DNA from: an uncultured Flavobacteriales bacterium
GTDB lineage: Bacteria > Bacteroidota > Bacteroidia > Flavobacteriales_D > CAJJDF01
Direction: 5' to 3'
DNA length: 56,001 nt
Assembly (NCBI GenBank): GCA_938009745.1
Contig: CALLII010000012.1
Coordinates: 1 to 56,001, forward strand
The position numbers and the translations under genes were made by a program. Of the stretch, positions 37,018-45,062 are shown piece after piece. How positions within the stretch are numbered: the first letter of the stretch is position 1; each line of letters opens with the position of its first letter. The notes under the pieces were generated by a model, which worked only from the letters and a program-made list of their open reading frames with translations, was not told the origin of the DNA and searched no databases.

Positions 37018-38595
37018 TTGCCTCATACTATTTCAGATATAATTGATTTTTCTCCCTTCAAAAAAAAGAATGGAGTAATCTACATTTCGGAAGTTGAGCA
37101 GGAATTTGAATCACTTTATATTGATACTCGAGATAAAGAATCTAGAGTTTTATCAGATGATGAAGTTAAGCTTTTACCAAAAACCAGTTCTGTTTATAAA
37201 TTACACAATGAATGGGAATTAAGAGAAAATACCACAACTCGATTTTCATCCTATTTAGTTAAAAAAGACGTAAAAAACATATTAGATTTAGGTTGTGGAA
37301 ATGGTTGGTTTACAGCTGCAATGGCAAAAGTAAAACCAAACTCTAATGTTATTGGAGTTGATTTAAATATAACAGAATTAGAGCAGGCAGCTCGCATCTT
37401 TAGTTCAGAAAGTATTAAGTTTTTGTATCACAATATTTTTGATGAATCAACAATGTTTAATAATAAATTCGACTTAATTACATTAAATGCTTCTGTTCAA
37501 TATTTTCCTGACTTTGATATTTTATTTGATAAATTAAAAGAGTTTTTAATACCAAATGGAGAAATTCATATTCTGGATTCTCCCTTTTATGGTTCTAATG
37601 AAATTATGAAAGCTGAGGAAAGAACTAAATTCTACTACAAAAGTTTAGGTAATGAAAAACTAAGTGACTATTATTTTCATCACAACATAAACTCTACTAA
37701 AAGCTTTGATGTTCTTTATAAACCTAAAAATGGAAAATGGGCGAAATTATTTAATAGCAATCAATCACCTTTTTTATGGTTAAAGTATATCAATAATGAG
37801 CAAGAAACTTCGGTTAAAAAAGGATTCTCTAAAATTGCTCAAGAATATGAGGACTTAGAAGAAAACTCTACTTTAATTCAGTATAAAAGAAAAAAAATAC
37901 GGGCGCATTTACTCACTAGGTTAGAGCCAAATAGTTCGGTTTTAGAGATAAACTGTGGTTCTGGATTAGATGCACTTTATCTCGCCAAAAAAGGACATAA
38001 AGTTTTGGCAACAGATATTGCAGAAGGGATGCTTAAGGAGGTTGAAACTAAAATAGCTATCAATAATTTACAAGAAAACCTAAGCTGTAAAAAACTATCG
38101 TTTGAGAATTTAAGAAGCTTTGAAGAAGAACAGTTTGGAGGATTGTTTTCTAATTTTGGAGGATTAAATTGTATTGATTTTCCTGCTTTGACTGATATTT
38201 TAAAAGATGCAAGTAAGATTATAAAACCGAACGGAGTAATCACTTTAGTTATAATGCCAAAAATTACTTTTTACGAATGGTTTAAGATTTTTAAAGGAAA
38301 AAAATCCGCTTTTAGGAGATTAAAAAAAGGAGGAGTGATTGCAAATGTTGAGGGAGAAAAAGTAAGAACTTTCTATCATTCAGCCCAAGCTGTAAGTAAA
38401 ATCTTAAAAAAAGATTTTAAAGAAATTAAAGTAGAAAATGTGTTTACAATTGGCCCCTCTGGTAGCTCATATAACTTTCCTGTAAACCACAAAAGATCAT
38501 TTATTTTCCTTACTAAATTTGATGCTTTTTGCAACAGAACAGGATTTCTGAAGGGTTTTGGTGATTATTATGTAATTAGTGCCAAAAAGAAATAA
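37018..38595 (+). CDS. Tandem class I SAM-dependent methyltransferase (two domains)
   Basis: Protein of 525 residues from a TTG at 37018; no ATG lies before the first domain. Domain one (about 85-190) has the SAM motif NILDLGCGNGWFTAAMA with the acidic VIGVDLN strand end. Domain two (about 270-400) has SVLEINCGSGLDALYLAKKG then VLATDIA, resembling UbiE/MenG-like enzymes. Two complete SAM folds in one chain are unusual. It is followed after 97 bases by a radical SAM gene, and shares direction with three further genes. Substrate unknown. Confidence 0.85.
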   Translation: MPHTISDIIDFSPFKKKNGVIYISEVEQEFESLYIDTRDKESRVLSDDEVKLLPKTSSVYKLHNEWELRENTTTRFSSYLVKKDVKNILDLGCGNGWFTAAMAKVKPNSNVIGVDLNITELEQAARIFSSESIKFLYHNIFDESTMFNNKFDLITLNASVQYFPDFDILFDKLKEFLIPNGEIHILDSPFYGSNEIMKAEERTKFYYKSLGNEKLSDYYFHHNINSTKSFDVLYKPKNGKWAKLFNSNQSPFLWLKYINNEQETSVKKGFSKIAQEYEDLEENSTLIQYKRKKIRAHLLTRLEPNSSVLEINCGSGLDALYLAKKGHKVLATDIAEGMLKEVETKIAINNLQENLSCKKLSFENLRSFEEEQFGGLFSNFGGLNCIDFPALTDILKDASKIIKPNGVITLVIMPKITFYEWFKIFKGKKSAFRRLKKGGVIANVEGEKVRTFYHSAQAVSKILKKDFKEIKVENVFTIGPSGSSYNFPVNHKRSFIFLTKFDAFCNRTGFLKGFGDYYVISAKKK

Positions 38596-38692
38596 TAACT
38601 CAATTCAATATTGTTTATCTTGTAAGCACAAATTACACTATCCCATCGGTTAGTATAAAAAACTGATAATTAGATTTTACTAAACTTATTAA

Positions 38693-39778
38693 ATGAGTAC
38701 AGCAGACGTTTTAAAAAATTTAAATAAAAAAGTGCTTCCACAGAAGTACTTATTCCCACCTGCTTATATAGTTTTAGGTGTAAATAATGTATGCAACTTA
38801 CATTGTAAAATGTGTGATGTTGGGACAAAAAATCTTGATAGTAATTTTGCTCAGAACTTAGTTGGAACCCACCCAATAAACATGCCTTTAGAGCTAATTT
38901 CTAATGTGATAAATCAAACTGCCGAGTATTTTCCTAAGACTAAGTTGGCTTATGCTTTTACAGAACCAATTGTATATCCTCATTTAATTGAATCTTTACA
39001 ATTAGCCAGAGATAAAAACTTATATACATCAGTCACTACTAATGCATTAAGTTTAAAACAAAAAGCCATTCAATTATCAGAAGTTAAATTAGATGAATTA
39101 TTTATTTCATTGGATGGTCCACAAGATATTCATAATGAAATAAGAGGGCACAAGAAATCTTTTCAGAAAGCAATTGAAGGAATAGAATTGATTTCTGCAC
39201 AAAAACATGTTCCAAAAATATCAGTAATTTGTGCAATTACTGAATGGAATATTGGGCATTTAAAAGAATTGTTAACCGCATTGAAACCTTATCCAATCCA
39301 TGAAATTGGGTTTATGCATACTCAGTTTAATACTAAAGAATCAGCTCAAATTCACAATGAATCAAAATGGGGCATAGACTATCCAACCTATGATTCAAAT
39401 GTTGATTTGATAGATTTTTCTAAAATGGACTTGGAATTATTATACAAAGAGATAAAAGAAATTAAAAGTGATTTATACCCATTCAACATATTTTTTTCGC
39501 CTGAACTCCAGTCTATGGCAGCATTGAAAAATTATTATTTCAATACAACAAAATTCATAGGGAAATCATGCAATGCAGTATTTACAAATTTGATGATAAA
39601 ATCGGATGGAAGTGTAATACCTGCTCATGGAAGATGTTATAATCTTTCAGTAGGAAATATTTATGAATCTTCATTAAAACAGATTTGGCAATCGGAAGTG
39701 TTATCAAAATTAAGAAAAGATCTTAGTTCAGCAGGAGGATTATTCCCTGGTTGTAGTAGATGTTGTAGTGCAGTTTAA
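38693..39778 (+). CDS. Radical SAM/SPASM domain protein
   Basis: Protein of 361 residues. The radical SAM cluster motif is C34-x3-C38-x2-C41 in VCNLHCKMCD. A C-terminal SPASM-like region has Cys at about 294 and 318 and the end GCSRCCSAV, likely to hold extra iron-sulfur clusters. SPASM enzymes often modify peptides, but others act on small molecules. No precursor peptide gene is evident beside it. It is nine bases before the B12-type radical SAM gene, so the two are cotranscribed. Confidence 0.9.
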   Translation: MSTADVLKNLNKKVLPQKYLFPPAYIVLGVNNVCNLHCKMCDVGTKNLDSNFAQNLVGTHPINMPLELISNVINQTAEYFPKTKLAYAFTEPIVYPHLIESLQLARDKNLYTSVTTNALSLKQKAIQLSEVKLDELFISLDGPQDIHNEIRGHKKSFQKAIEGIELISAQKHVPKISVICAITEWNIGHLKELLTALKPYPIHEIGFMHTQFNTKESAQIHNESKWGIDYPTYDSNVDLIDFSKMDLELLYKEIKEIKSDLYPFNIFFSPELQSMAALKNYYFNTTKFIGKSCNAVFTNLMIKSDGSVIPAHGRCYNLSVGNIYESSLKQIWQSEVLSKLRKDLSSAGGLFPGCSRCCSAV

Positions 39779-39787
39779 ATAATTAAA

Positions 39788-41308
39788 GTGAAAAATAAAA
39801 TAATAATATTCAATCCGAGAAGTGCTAATGCAAAGCATAGAATTCCTAACTCTATACTTCAAGTTGGAGCATCTATTCATGGTAAATTTGAGTACGTATT
39901 TGTAGACGGAAACTTAGAGAAAGATCCTTATAAAACAATTGAAAACTATTTTAAAACAGGAGAATTCAAATACTTCTGTTCTACAGTAATGCCAGGTCCT
40001 CAGTTACAGCAGGCAATACCTTTCACTAAAAAAATAAAAGAACAATTTCCAGATTCAATTACAGTTTGGGGAGGATATTTTGCAGCAAACCAATATAAGG
40101 TTTCTATCAATTCTGGATATGTAGATTATATCGTGAGTGGTCCCGGAGATGTTGCTTTTCCATCCTTGATAGGGGCTTTAGAAGAAAACAAGTTGGATGA
40201 GATACCTAAAATCAAAAATCTTATTTACTTAGAAGAGAACAATACTATAACAAAAACCGTTAAAGAGGCTTTATTGAACCAAGACAAATTACCCGATTTA
40301 CCTTACGAATACCTCAATGAATTTTATCCTCTTGAAGGATATTTATCTAAGACTTTCATGGGTAAGAAAACATTTGCATATCACTCTAGTATGGGATGTC
40401 CTTTCTCCTGTTCGTTTTGTGCGGTAGTGCCAATTTACAATGCAAGATGGCAAGGAAAATCAGCAGAGTCTATTTATAAAGACGTTAAGTTTTTTAAAGA
40501 TTCATATGGAATTGATGCAATAGAATTTCACGACAACAACTTTTTTACTTCTCGAAAAAGGGTAATGGCTTTTTGTGAATTAGTAAAGGATGATGGAATT
40601 CAGTGGTGGGGAGAAGGAAGAATAGATACATTAAATAAATATTCAGATGAAGAACTGAAATTAATGCGTGAAGCAGGTTGCGTAATGATATTTTTGGGTG
40701 CTGAAACAGGAAATGATGAAGTGCTAAAGCAAATGAATAAAGGAGGCACTCAAACTGGAGCTATGATTGAGGAGTTTGTACTAAGAATGAAAAAAGCAGA
40801 CATTATTCCAGAATTATCTTTCGTTTTGGGATTACCTTTAGAAACTGAAAAACAAGTATTTGACCAAATAAACTGGGATATTAATTTTATTAAAAAGATT
40901 AAAAAAATAAACTCACAAGCAGAGATTATTATTTATTTATACAGTCCTGTTCCAACTGAAGGCTCGGAACTTTATAAAACCATAACTGAAGCAGGGTTTA
41001 ACTTTCCAGAGAAATTAGAAGATTGGATTTCGCCAGTTTGGGAAAATTTTGACTTAAGAAAAAATCCTCTTACACCATGGTTAACTCCTAAAATGATAAG
41101 TCGAATTAAAGATTTTGAAACGGTATTACAAGGAGTTTTCCCTACAGTATCGGATTTTAGAGTAACTAAACTTAAAAGAGCAATAGTAAGAACTACTGCT
41201 GTTGCAAGATATAAATTAGGATGGTATTCTTACCCCTATGAAATAAAAGCATGGCTTAAGATATGGAAATACCGTCAGCCAGAAATTGAAGGATTTTATT
41301 CTGAATAA
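39788..41308 (+). CDS. B12-binding-type radical SAM protein
   Basis: Protein of 506 residues. Residues 1-140 have the Rossmann-like cobalamin-binding arrangement (IIFNPRSANAKHRIPNSILQ, TVWGGYFAANQ, DYIVSGPGD). The canonical DxHxxG motif is absent, as in many of this class. The radical SAM triad is C204-x3-C208-x2-C211 in SMGCPFSCSFC. Such BchE/HpnH-like enzymes often catalyse methyl transfer or ring chemistry at unreactive carbons. The first codon is GTG (39788). Its TAA directly abuts the next ATG. Confidence 0.9.
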   Translation: MKNKIIIFNPRSANAKHRIPNSILQVGASIHGKFEYVFVDGNLEKDPYKTIENYFKTGEFKYFCSTVMPGPQLQQAIPFTKKIKEQFPDSITVWGGYFAANQYKVSINSGYVDYIVSGPGDVAFPSLIGALEENKLDEIPKIKNLIYLEENNTITKTVKEALLNQDKLPDLPYEYLNEFYPLEGYLSKTFMGKKTFAYHSSMGCPFSCSFCAVVPIYNARWQGKSAESIYKDVKFFKDSYGIDAIEFHDNNFFTSRKRVMAFCELVKDDGIQWWGEGRIDTLNKYSDEELKLMREAGCVMIFLGAETGNDEVLKQMNKGGTQTGAMIEEFVLRMKKADIIPELSFVLGLPLETEKQVFDQINWDINFIKKIKKINSQAEIIIYLYSPVPTEGSELYKTITEAGFNFPEKLEDWISPVWENFDLRKNPLTPWLTPKMISRIKDFETVLQGVFPTVSDFRVTKLKRAIVRTTAVARYKLGWYSYPYEIKAWLKIWKYRQPEIEGFYSE

Positions 41309-41971
41309 ATGAGAAATTTAATTAAAAAAATAGCTCATCCTTTTCTAAAGTTTCTTTCGTTTAAGTTCCATAGCAAACCAAGAAAATATTCATACAAAGA
41401 AATATCTGTTTTGGTCCATCCCGAAGTTTTTCCACCTCACTTTACAATCAGCACAAAGATTTTATTGGATTACATTAATGAGCTGGATTTAACTAACAAA
41501 TCAGTTTTGGAATTAGGTTGTGGTTCAGGTATTATTTCTTTGTTTGCAGCTTCTAAGGGAGGAGTTGTAACGGCAAGTGATATAAACCCTATAGCAATAG
41601 ATTTTTTAAATAAAGCTGCCAGTAAAAATGAGCTAAAAGTTAATGCTTTAGTCTCCGATTTATTTCAAAATATTTCACAAAAAGAATTCGATTATATTAT
41701 AATTAATCCACCTTATTACCCCAAGAATCCTTCAGAAATGAAAGAGATGGCTTGGTTTTGCGGAGAGGATTTTATTTATTTCGAAAATCTGTTTATTCAA
41801 TTAGCATCCTTTGTTCCCAATTCTACCATTTTAATGATATTATCAGAAGATTGTGAAATTGAAACAATTAAGGCAATTGCAAGTAAAAATAAACTTGAAT
41901 TTCTGAAAGTGCATGAGACAAAAGTTTCGTTTGAACGGAATTTCATATTTTCAATTACAAAAACAGACTAA
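41309..41971 (+). CDS. HemK-like SAM methyltransferase
   Basis: Protein of 220 residues. The SAM motif is SVLELGCGSGIISLFAASKG and the N-methylation motif is NPPYY (in YIIINPPYYPKNP). That motif occurs in enzymes acting on glutamine, adenine or guanine nitrogen and in related small-molecule methyltransferases. It starts at the base after the upstream stop, so it belongs to the radical SAM operon. Its target is not known. Confidence 0.88.
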   Translation: MRNLIKKIAHPFLKFLSFKFHSKPRKYSYKEISVLVHPEVFPPHFTISTKILLDYINELDLTNKSVLELGCGSGIISLFAASKGGVVTASDINPIAIDFLNKAASKNELKVNALVSDLFQNISQKEFDYIIINPPYYPKNPSEMKEMAWFCGEDFIYFENLFIQLASFVPNSTILMILSEDCEIETIKAIASKNKLEFLKVHETKVSFERNFIFSITKTD

Positions 41972-41976
41972 AATAC

Positions 41977-41984
41977 TATCTTTG
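41977..41984 (+). promoter_or_regulatory. Putative -7 promoter box of the VOC gene
   Basis: TATCTTTG, an exact TAnnTTTG match followed by CAACC, lies 24 bases before the ATG at 42008. No TTG at -33 is found (the region reads TTTTCAATTAC). Confidence 0.4.
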
Positions 41985-42007
41985 CAACCTAATTCAAAAC
42001 CAACAAA

Positions 42008-43066
42008 ATGGAGAAGATAATTAGTGGAATCCAGCAAATGGGAATTGGAGTTCCTGATGTAGAGAAAATATTTGCTTGGTACCGAGAAATGTTTGGGATA
42101 GATATCAAAGTGTTTGAAGAAGCTGCGGAAGCTCCTTTGATGATTGATTATACAGGCAACAAAGTACAAAGTCGTACTGCAACTCTTGCATTGAACATGG
42201 AGAGTGGAGGTGGTTTTGAGATATGGCAATACACTTCTCGTAATACCGAAAAAGCTGAATTTGATATTCAATTGGGCGATTTAGGTATCTACAGCTGCAA
42301 GATTAAGTCAAGAGATGTAAAAGCAACTTTTAATTTTTTAACTAAAAAGGGAGTAGATATTTTAGGAGATATTACTAAGAATCCTGTTGGAGAAGAAAAC
42401 TTTTTTGTAAAAGATCCTAATGGAAACATATTTAACATAGTAGAAGGAAAAGGATTTTTTGTAGATACCAAGCATCCAGCAAAAACTGGTGGAGTTGCAG
42501 GAGCAATCCTGGGAGTATCTGATATGGAAAAATCATTGAAGCTATACCAAGATGTTCTGGGTTACGAAACCATTGATTTTGATGAAACAGCAGAATTTTC
42601 CTGTTTCAAAGGATTGCCATCTGGAGGAAAAACTTTCCGTAGAGTTCAATTGTCACACAAGAAAGACAAAGTAGGAGCATTTGCAAAATTATTAGGCCCA
42701 ACTACAATTGAATTAGTTCAAGAAATAGGAGGGAACCCAAGAAAAATATTTGAAAACAGATTTTGGGGAGATTGGGGATTCATTCACTTATGTTTTGATG
42801 TACAAAGAATGGATATGCTTAAAAAAGACTGTGAATCTGCAGGATTTCCTTTTACAGTAGATAGTGACAACTCATTCGATATGGGAGAAGCAGCAGGAAG
42901 GTTTTCTTACATAGAAGACCCAGATGGAGCGCTTATTGAGTTTGTAGAAACTCACAAAGTTCCACTAATGAAAAAAATAGGTTGGTACATTAATCTCAAA
43001 AAGAGAGATCCAGAAAAGAGCCTGCCAACTTGGATGCTTAAAGCCATGAAAATGAGCCGAGTTTAA
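42008..43066 (+). CDS. Tandem VOC (glyoxalase/dioxygenase-like) protein
   Basis: Protein of 352 residues built of two vicinal-oxygen-chelate modules: about 5-150 (MGIGVPDVEKIFAWYREMFG) and about 158-315 (GAILGVSDMEKSLKLYQDVL). Possible metal ligands in module two are the His in GFIHLCFDV and the Glu in ALIEFVETH. The first module has a Glu in GGFEIWQY but no early His. The length is near 4-hydroxyphenylpyruvate dioxygenase, but the diagnostic HPPD features were not found, so I leave the reaction open. It follows the radical SAM cluster but has its own likely promoter. Confidence 0.82.
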   Translation: MEKIISGIQQMGIGVPDVEKIFAWYREMFGIDIKVFEEAAEAPLMIDYTGNKVQSRTATLALNMESGGGFEIWQYTSRNTEKAEFDIQLGDLGIYSCKIKSRDVKATFNFLTKKGVDILGDITKNPVGEENFFVKDPNGNIFNIVEGKGFFVDTKHPAKTGGVAGAILGVSDMEKSLKLYQDVLGYETIDFDETAEFSCFKGLPSGGKTFRRVQLSHKKDKVGAFAKLLGPTTIELVQEIGGNPRKIFENRFWGDWGFIHLCFDVQRMDMLKKDCESAGFPFTVDSDNSFDMGEAAGRFSYIEDPDGALIEFVETHKVPLMKKIGWYINLKKRDPEKSLPTWMLKAMKMSRV

Positions 43067-43074
43067 TAATAAGA

Positions 43075-43114
43075 AAGAAACAAGAGAAAAGAAATAAGAA
43101 GCAAGAGAAAAGAA
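43075..43114 (+). repeat. Purine-rich direct repeat, 21-base period
   Basis: AAGAAACAAGAGAAAAGAA (43075-43093) recurs as AAGAAGCAAGAGAAAAGAA (43096-43114), one mismatch in 19, with a 21-base period. All bases are A or G apart from single Cs. It lies in the gap before gltX, followed by repeated ATTCTA words. Function unknown; similar tracts are common between genes of Bacteroidota. Confidence 0.7.
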
Positions 43115-43179
43115 TGTTACAAGAGCTAACATAACTTAAATTCTATAATTCTAGATTCTAACATTCTAAGAAGAAAAAT

Positions 43180-44691
43180 ATGTCAGAAAAAGTAAGAGTA
43201 AGATTTGCACCAAGCCCAACAGGACCACTTCATATAGGAGGAGTAAGAACAGCATTGTTCAATTATTTATTTGCTAAACAACACGGAGGAGATTTTATAC
43301 TTCGAATAGAAGATACAGATCAAAAAAGATTTGTTGAAGGAGCAGAGGAATATGTAATTAACTCATTGAAATGGGCAGGAATTCCTCATAACGAGGGGCA
43401 AGGAGTAGGAGGAGAATATGGTCCTTACAAGCAAAGCGAAAGAATGCATTTATATAAGGAATATGCAGATTTTTTGTTGGATAACGACAGAGCTTATTAT
43501 GCTTTTGATTCATCAGAAGAATTAACAGAAGCAAGAGAAAGAAGCCAGAAAGAAGGAAAAACTTTTGCTTATGATGCAATTACTCGACAGTATTTAAAAA
43601 ACTCGACAAGCTTATCGGCAGATGAGGTTACACAAAGAATTGAAAGTGGTGAGAATTACGTTATCAGAATGAAGCTTCCGAGAAATGAAGAAGTAAGATT
43701 TCATGATGAAATTAGAGGATGGGTAGTAGTTAATACTGCCAATATGGATGATAAAGTTTTATTCAAATCGGATGGATTACCAACTTATCATTTAGCCAAT
43801 ATTGTAGACGATCACTTAATGAAAATTACTCATGTAATTAGAGGAGAAGAATGGTTGCCATCTGCACCACTTCACGTATTGTTATACCAGTATTTAGGAT
43901 GGGAAGACTCTATGCCAAAGTTTGCTCACTTACCATTAATCCTAAAGCCAGATGGTAAAGGGAAATTAAGCAAAAGAGACGGAGCAAAAGGAGGTTTTCC
44001 AGTATTCCCATTAGAATGGAAAGACCCTGCTTCAGGAGAAATTTCTGCAGGTTACAGAGAAGATGGATATTTTAAAGAAGCTTTTGTAAATATGTTGGCT
44101 TTTTTGGGATGGAATCCTGGGACAGAGCAAGAGATATTTAGTTTAGATGAATTGGTTCAAGCTTTTTCTTTGGAAAGAGTAGGGAAGTCTGGAGCAAAAT
44201 TTGACCCAGTAAAAACAAAATGGTTCAACGAGCAATTTTTAAGAATGAAATCTAACGAAGAGTTAGCCTCATTATTAAAGCCTTTATTAGATGTTGAAGT
44301 AGAAGATGAATACTTATCTAAAGTTTCGGAGTTATTGAAAGAGAGAGCTGTTTTTGTTGCTGATATGACCGAAGATGACTTTTATTTTAAAGCTCCTTCA
44401 GAATTTGATGCTAAAACTATTAAAAAGAAGTGGAAAGAAACTACTCCAGCAATTATTGAAGCATTAATTGTAAAGTTCGAAGAAATAACTGATTTTTCTG
44501 CAGAAAATGTTGAGGTAGCTTTTAAGGATTACCTAACAGATAATGAACTAGGGATGGGTGCTGTGTTGCCTAATTTCAGGGTTTTAGTTACTGGTAAAGG
44601 AATGGGGCCTTCAATGTTCCAGATTGCAGCTATACTTGGGAAACAAGAGACTGTAGATAGATTAAAGTCTGGTTTACAAAAGGTTAATTAA
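43180..44691 (+). CDS. gltX: Glutamyl-tRNA synthetase
   Basis: Class I synthetase of 503 residues charging tRNA-Glu. The HIGH-type motif is RFAPSPTGPLHIGGVRTALF and the KMSKS-type motif is GKLSKRDGAKGG. The ATG at 43180 is in a clear context. Whether it also charges tRNA-Gln cannot be told here. No other synthetase gene is adjacent. Confidence 0.97.
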   Translation: MSEKVRVRFAPSPTGPLHIGGVRTALFNYLFAKQHGGDFILRIEDTDQKRFVEGAEEYVINSLKWAGIPHNEGQGVGGEYGPYKQSERMHLYKEYADFLLDNDRAYYAFDSSEELTEARERSQKEGKTFAYDAITRQYLKNSTSLSADEVTQRIESGENYVIRMKLPRNEEVRFHDEIRGWVVVNTANMDDKVLFKSDGLPTYHLANIVDDHLMKITHVIRGEEWLPSAPLHVLLYQYLGWEDSMPKFAHLPLILKPDGKGKLSKRDGAKGGFPVFPLEWKDPASGEISAGYREDGYFKEAFVNMLAFLGWNPGTEQEIFSLDELVQAFSLERVGKSGAKFDPVKTKWFNEQFLRMKSNEELASLLKPLLDVEVEDEYLSKVSELLKERAVFVADMTEDDFYFKAPSEFDAKTIKKKWKETTPAIIEALIVKFEEITDFSAENVEVAFKDYLTDNELGMGAVLPNFRVLVTGKGMGPSMFQIAAILGKQETVDRLKSGLQKVN

Positions 44692-44794
44692 TTGTTAACC
44701 TGTCAAATGTTAAAATTTGATAACTTTTGTTAAGACCATGCAATAGTTCATCTTTTTTGACGTATTTTAGATTCAACAAAAAAAGGCGATAACT

Positions 44795-44980
44795 ATGTTA
44801 GAACTAAGTAAAACTATTCTCAGTAAAATCAGTTTCGACAAATATCTTTTCAGGAAAGAGCTTAAGAAAGCAGTAAAATGGGTTAAACCAAATGAAGCTT
44901 TAGTCCTTAAAGTATGGTGCTTAGCTCAATTCGGTCACATGTACAAAGATGTGATTTTAGAAGTATTTGATGCGAACTAA
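44795..44980 (+). CDS. Small hypothetical protein (61 aa)
   Basis: Basic, helical protein of 61 residues with FDKYLFRKELKKAVKWVKPNEALVLKVWCLAQFG. I cannot name a family, though its pattern looks conserved-type (two helices with aromatic residues). It has an ATG at 44795 and a perfect terminator 24 bases beyond the stop, which supports a real, separately ended transcript. Confidence 0.72.
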   Translation: MLELSKTILSKISFDKYLFRKELKKAVKWVKPNEALVLKVWCLAQFGHMYKDVILEVFDAN

Positions 44981-45004
44981 AAAATTATAAATCATTAAAA
45001 ATAA

Positions 45005-45040
45005 AAAACCCGACTCGATATTATCGAGTCGGGTTTTTTT
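45005..45040. terminator. Bidirectional terminator
   Basis: CCCGACTCGAT (45009-45019) pairs with ATCGAGTCGGG (45023-45033) around a three-base loop. A runs on the left and seven Ts on the right make it work both ways: for the small gene at 44795 and for the convergent protease gene ending at 45063. Confidence 0.93.
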
Positions 45041-45062
45041 GTACTAAATTCTTATTAGATAT

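Noticed and set aside
37018-41971. Reading the SPASM cluster as a ribosomal peptide (RiPP) pathway.
   Set aside because: No short precursor gene, peptidase or exporter is visible in the cluster, so the peptide idea lacks support.
42008-43066. Reading the VOC protein as 4-hydroxyphenylpyruvate dioxygenase.
   Set aside because: Length is close, but the diagnostic HPPD features were not found; only the general VOC fold is supported.
44692-44740. Weak inverted repeat after gltX as a terminator.
   Set aside because: The stem is short and A-T only, with no clear T run after it.
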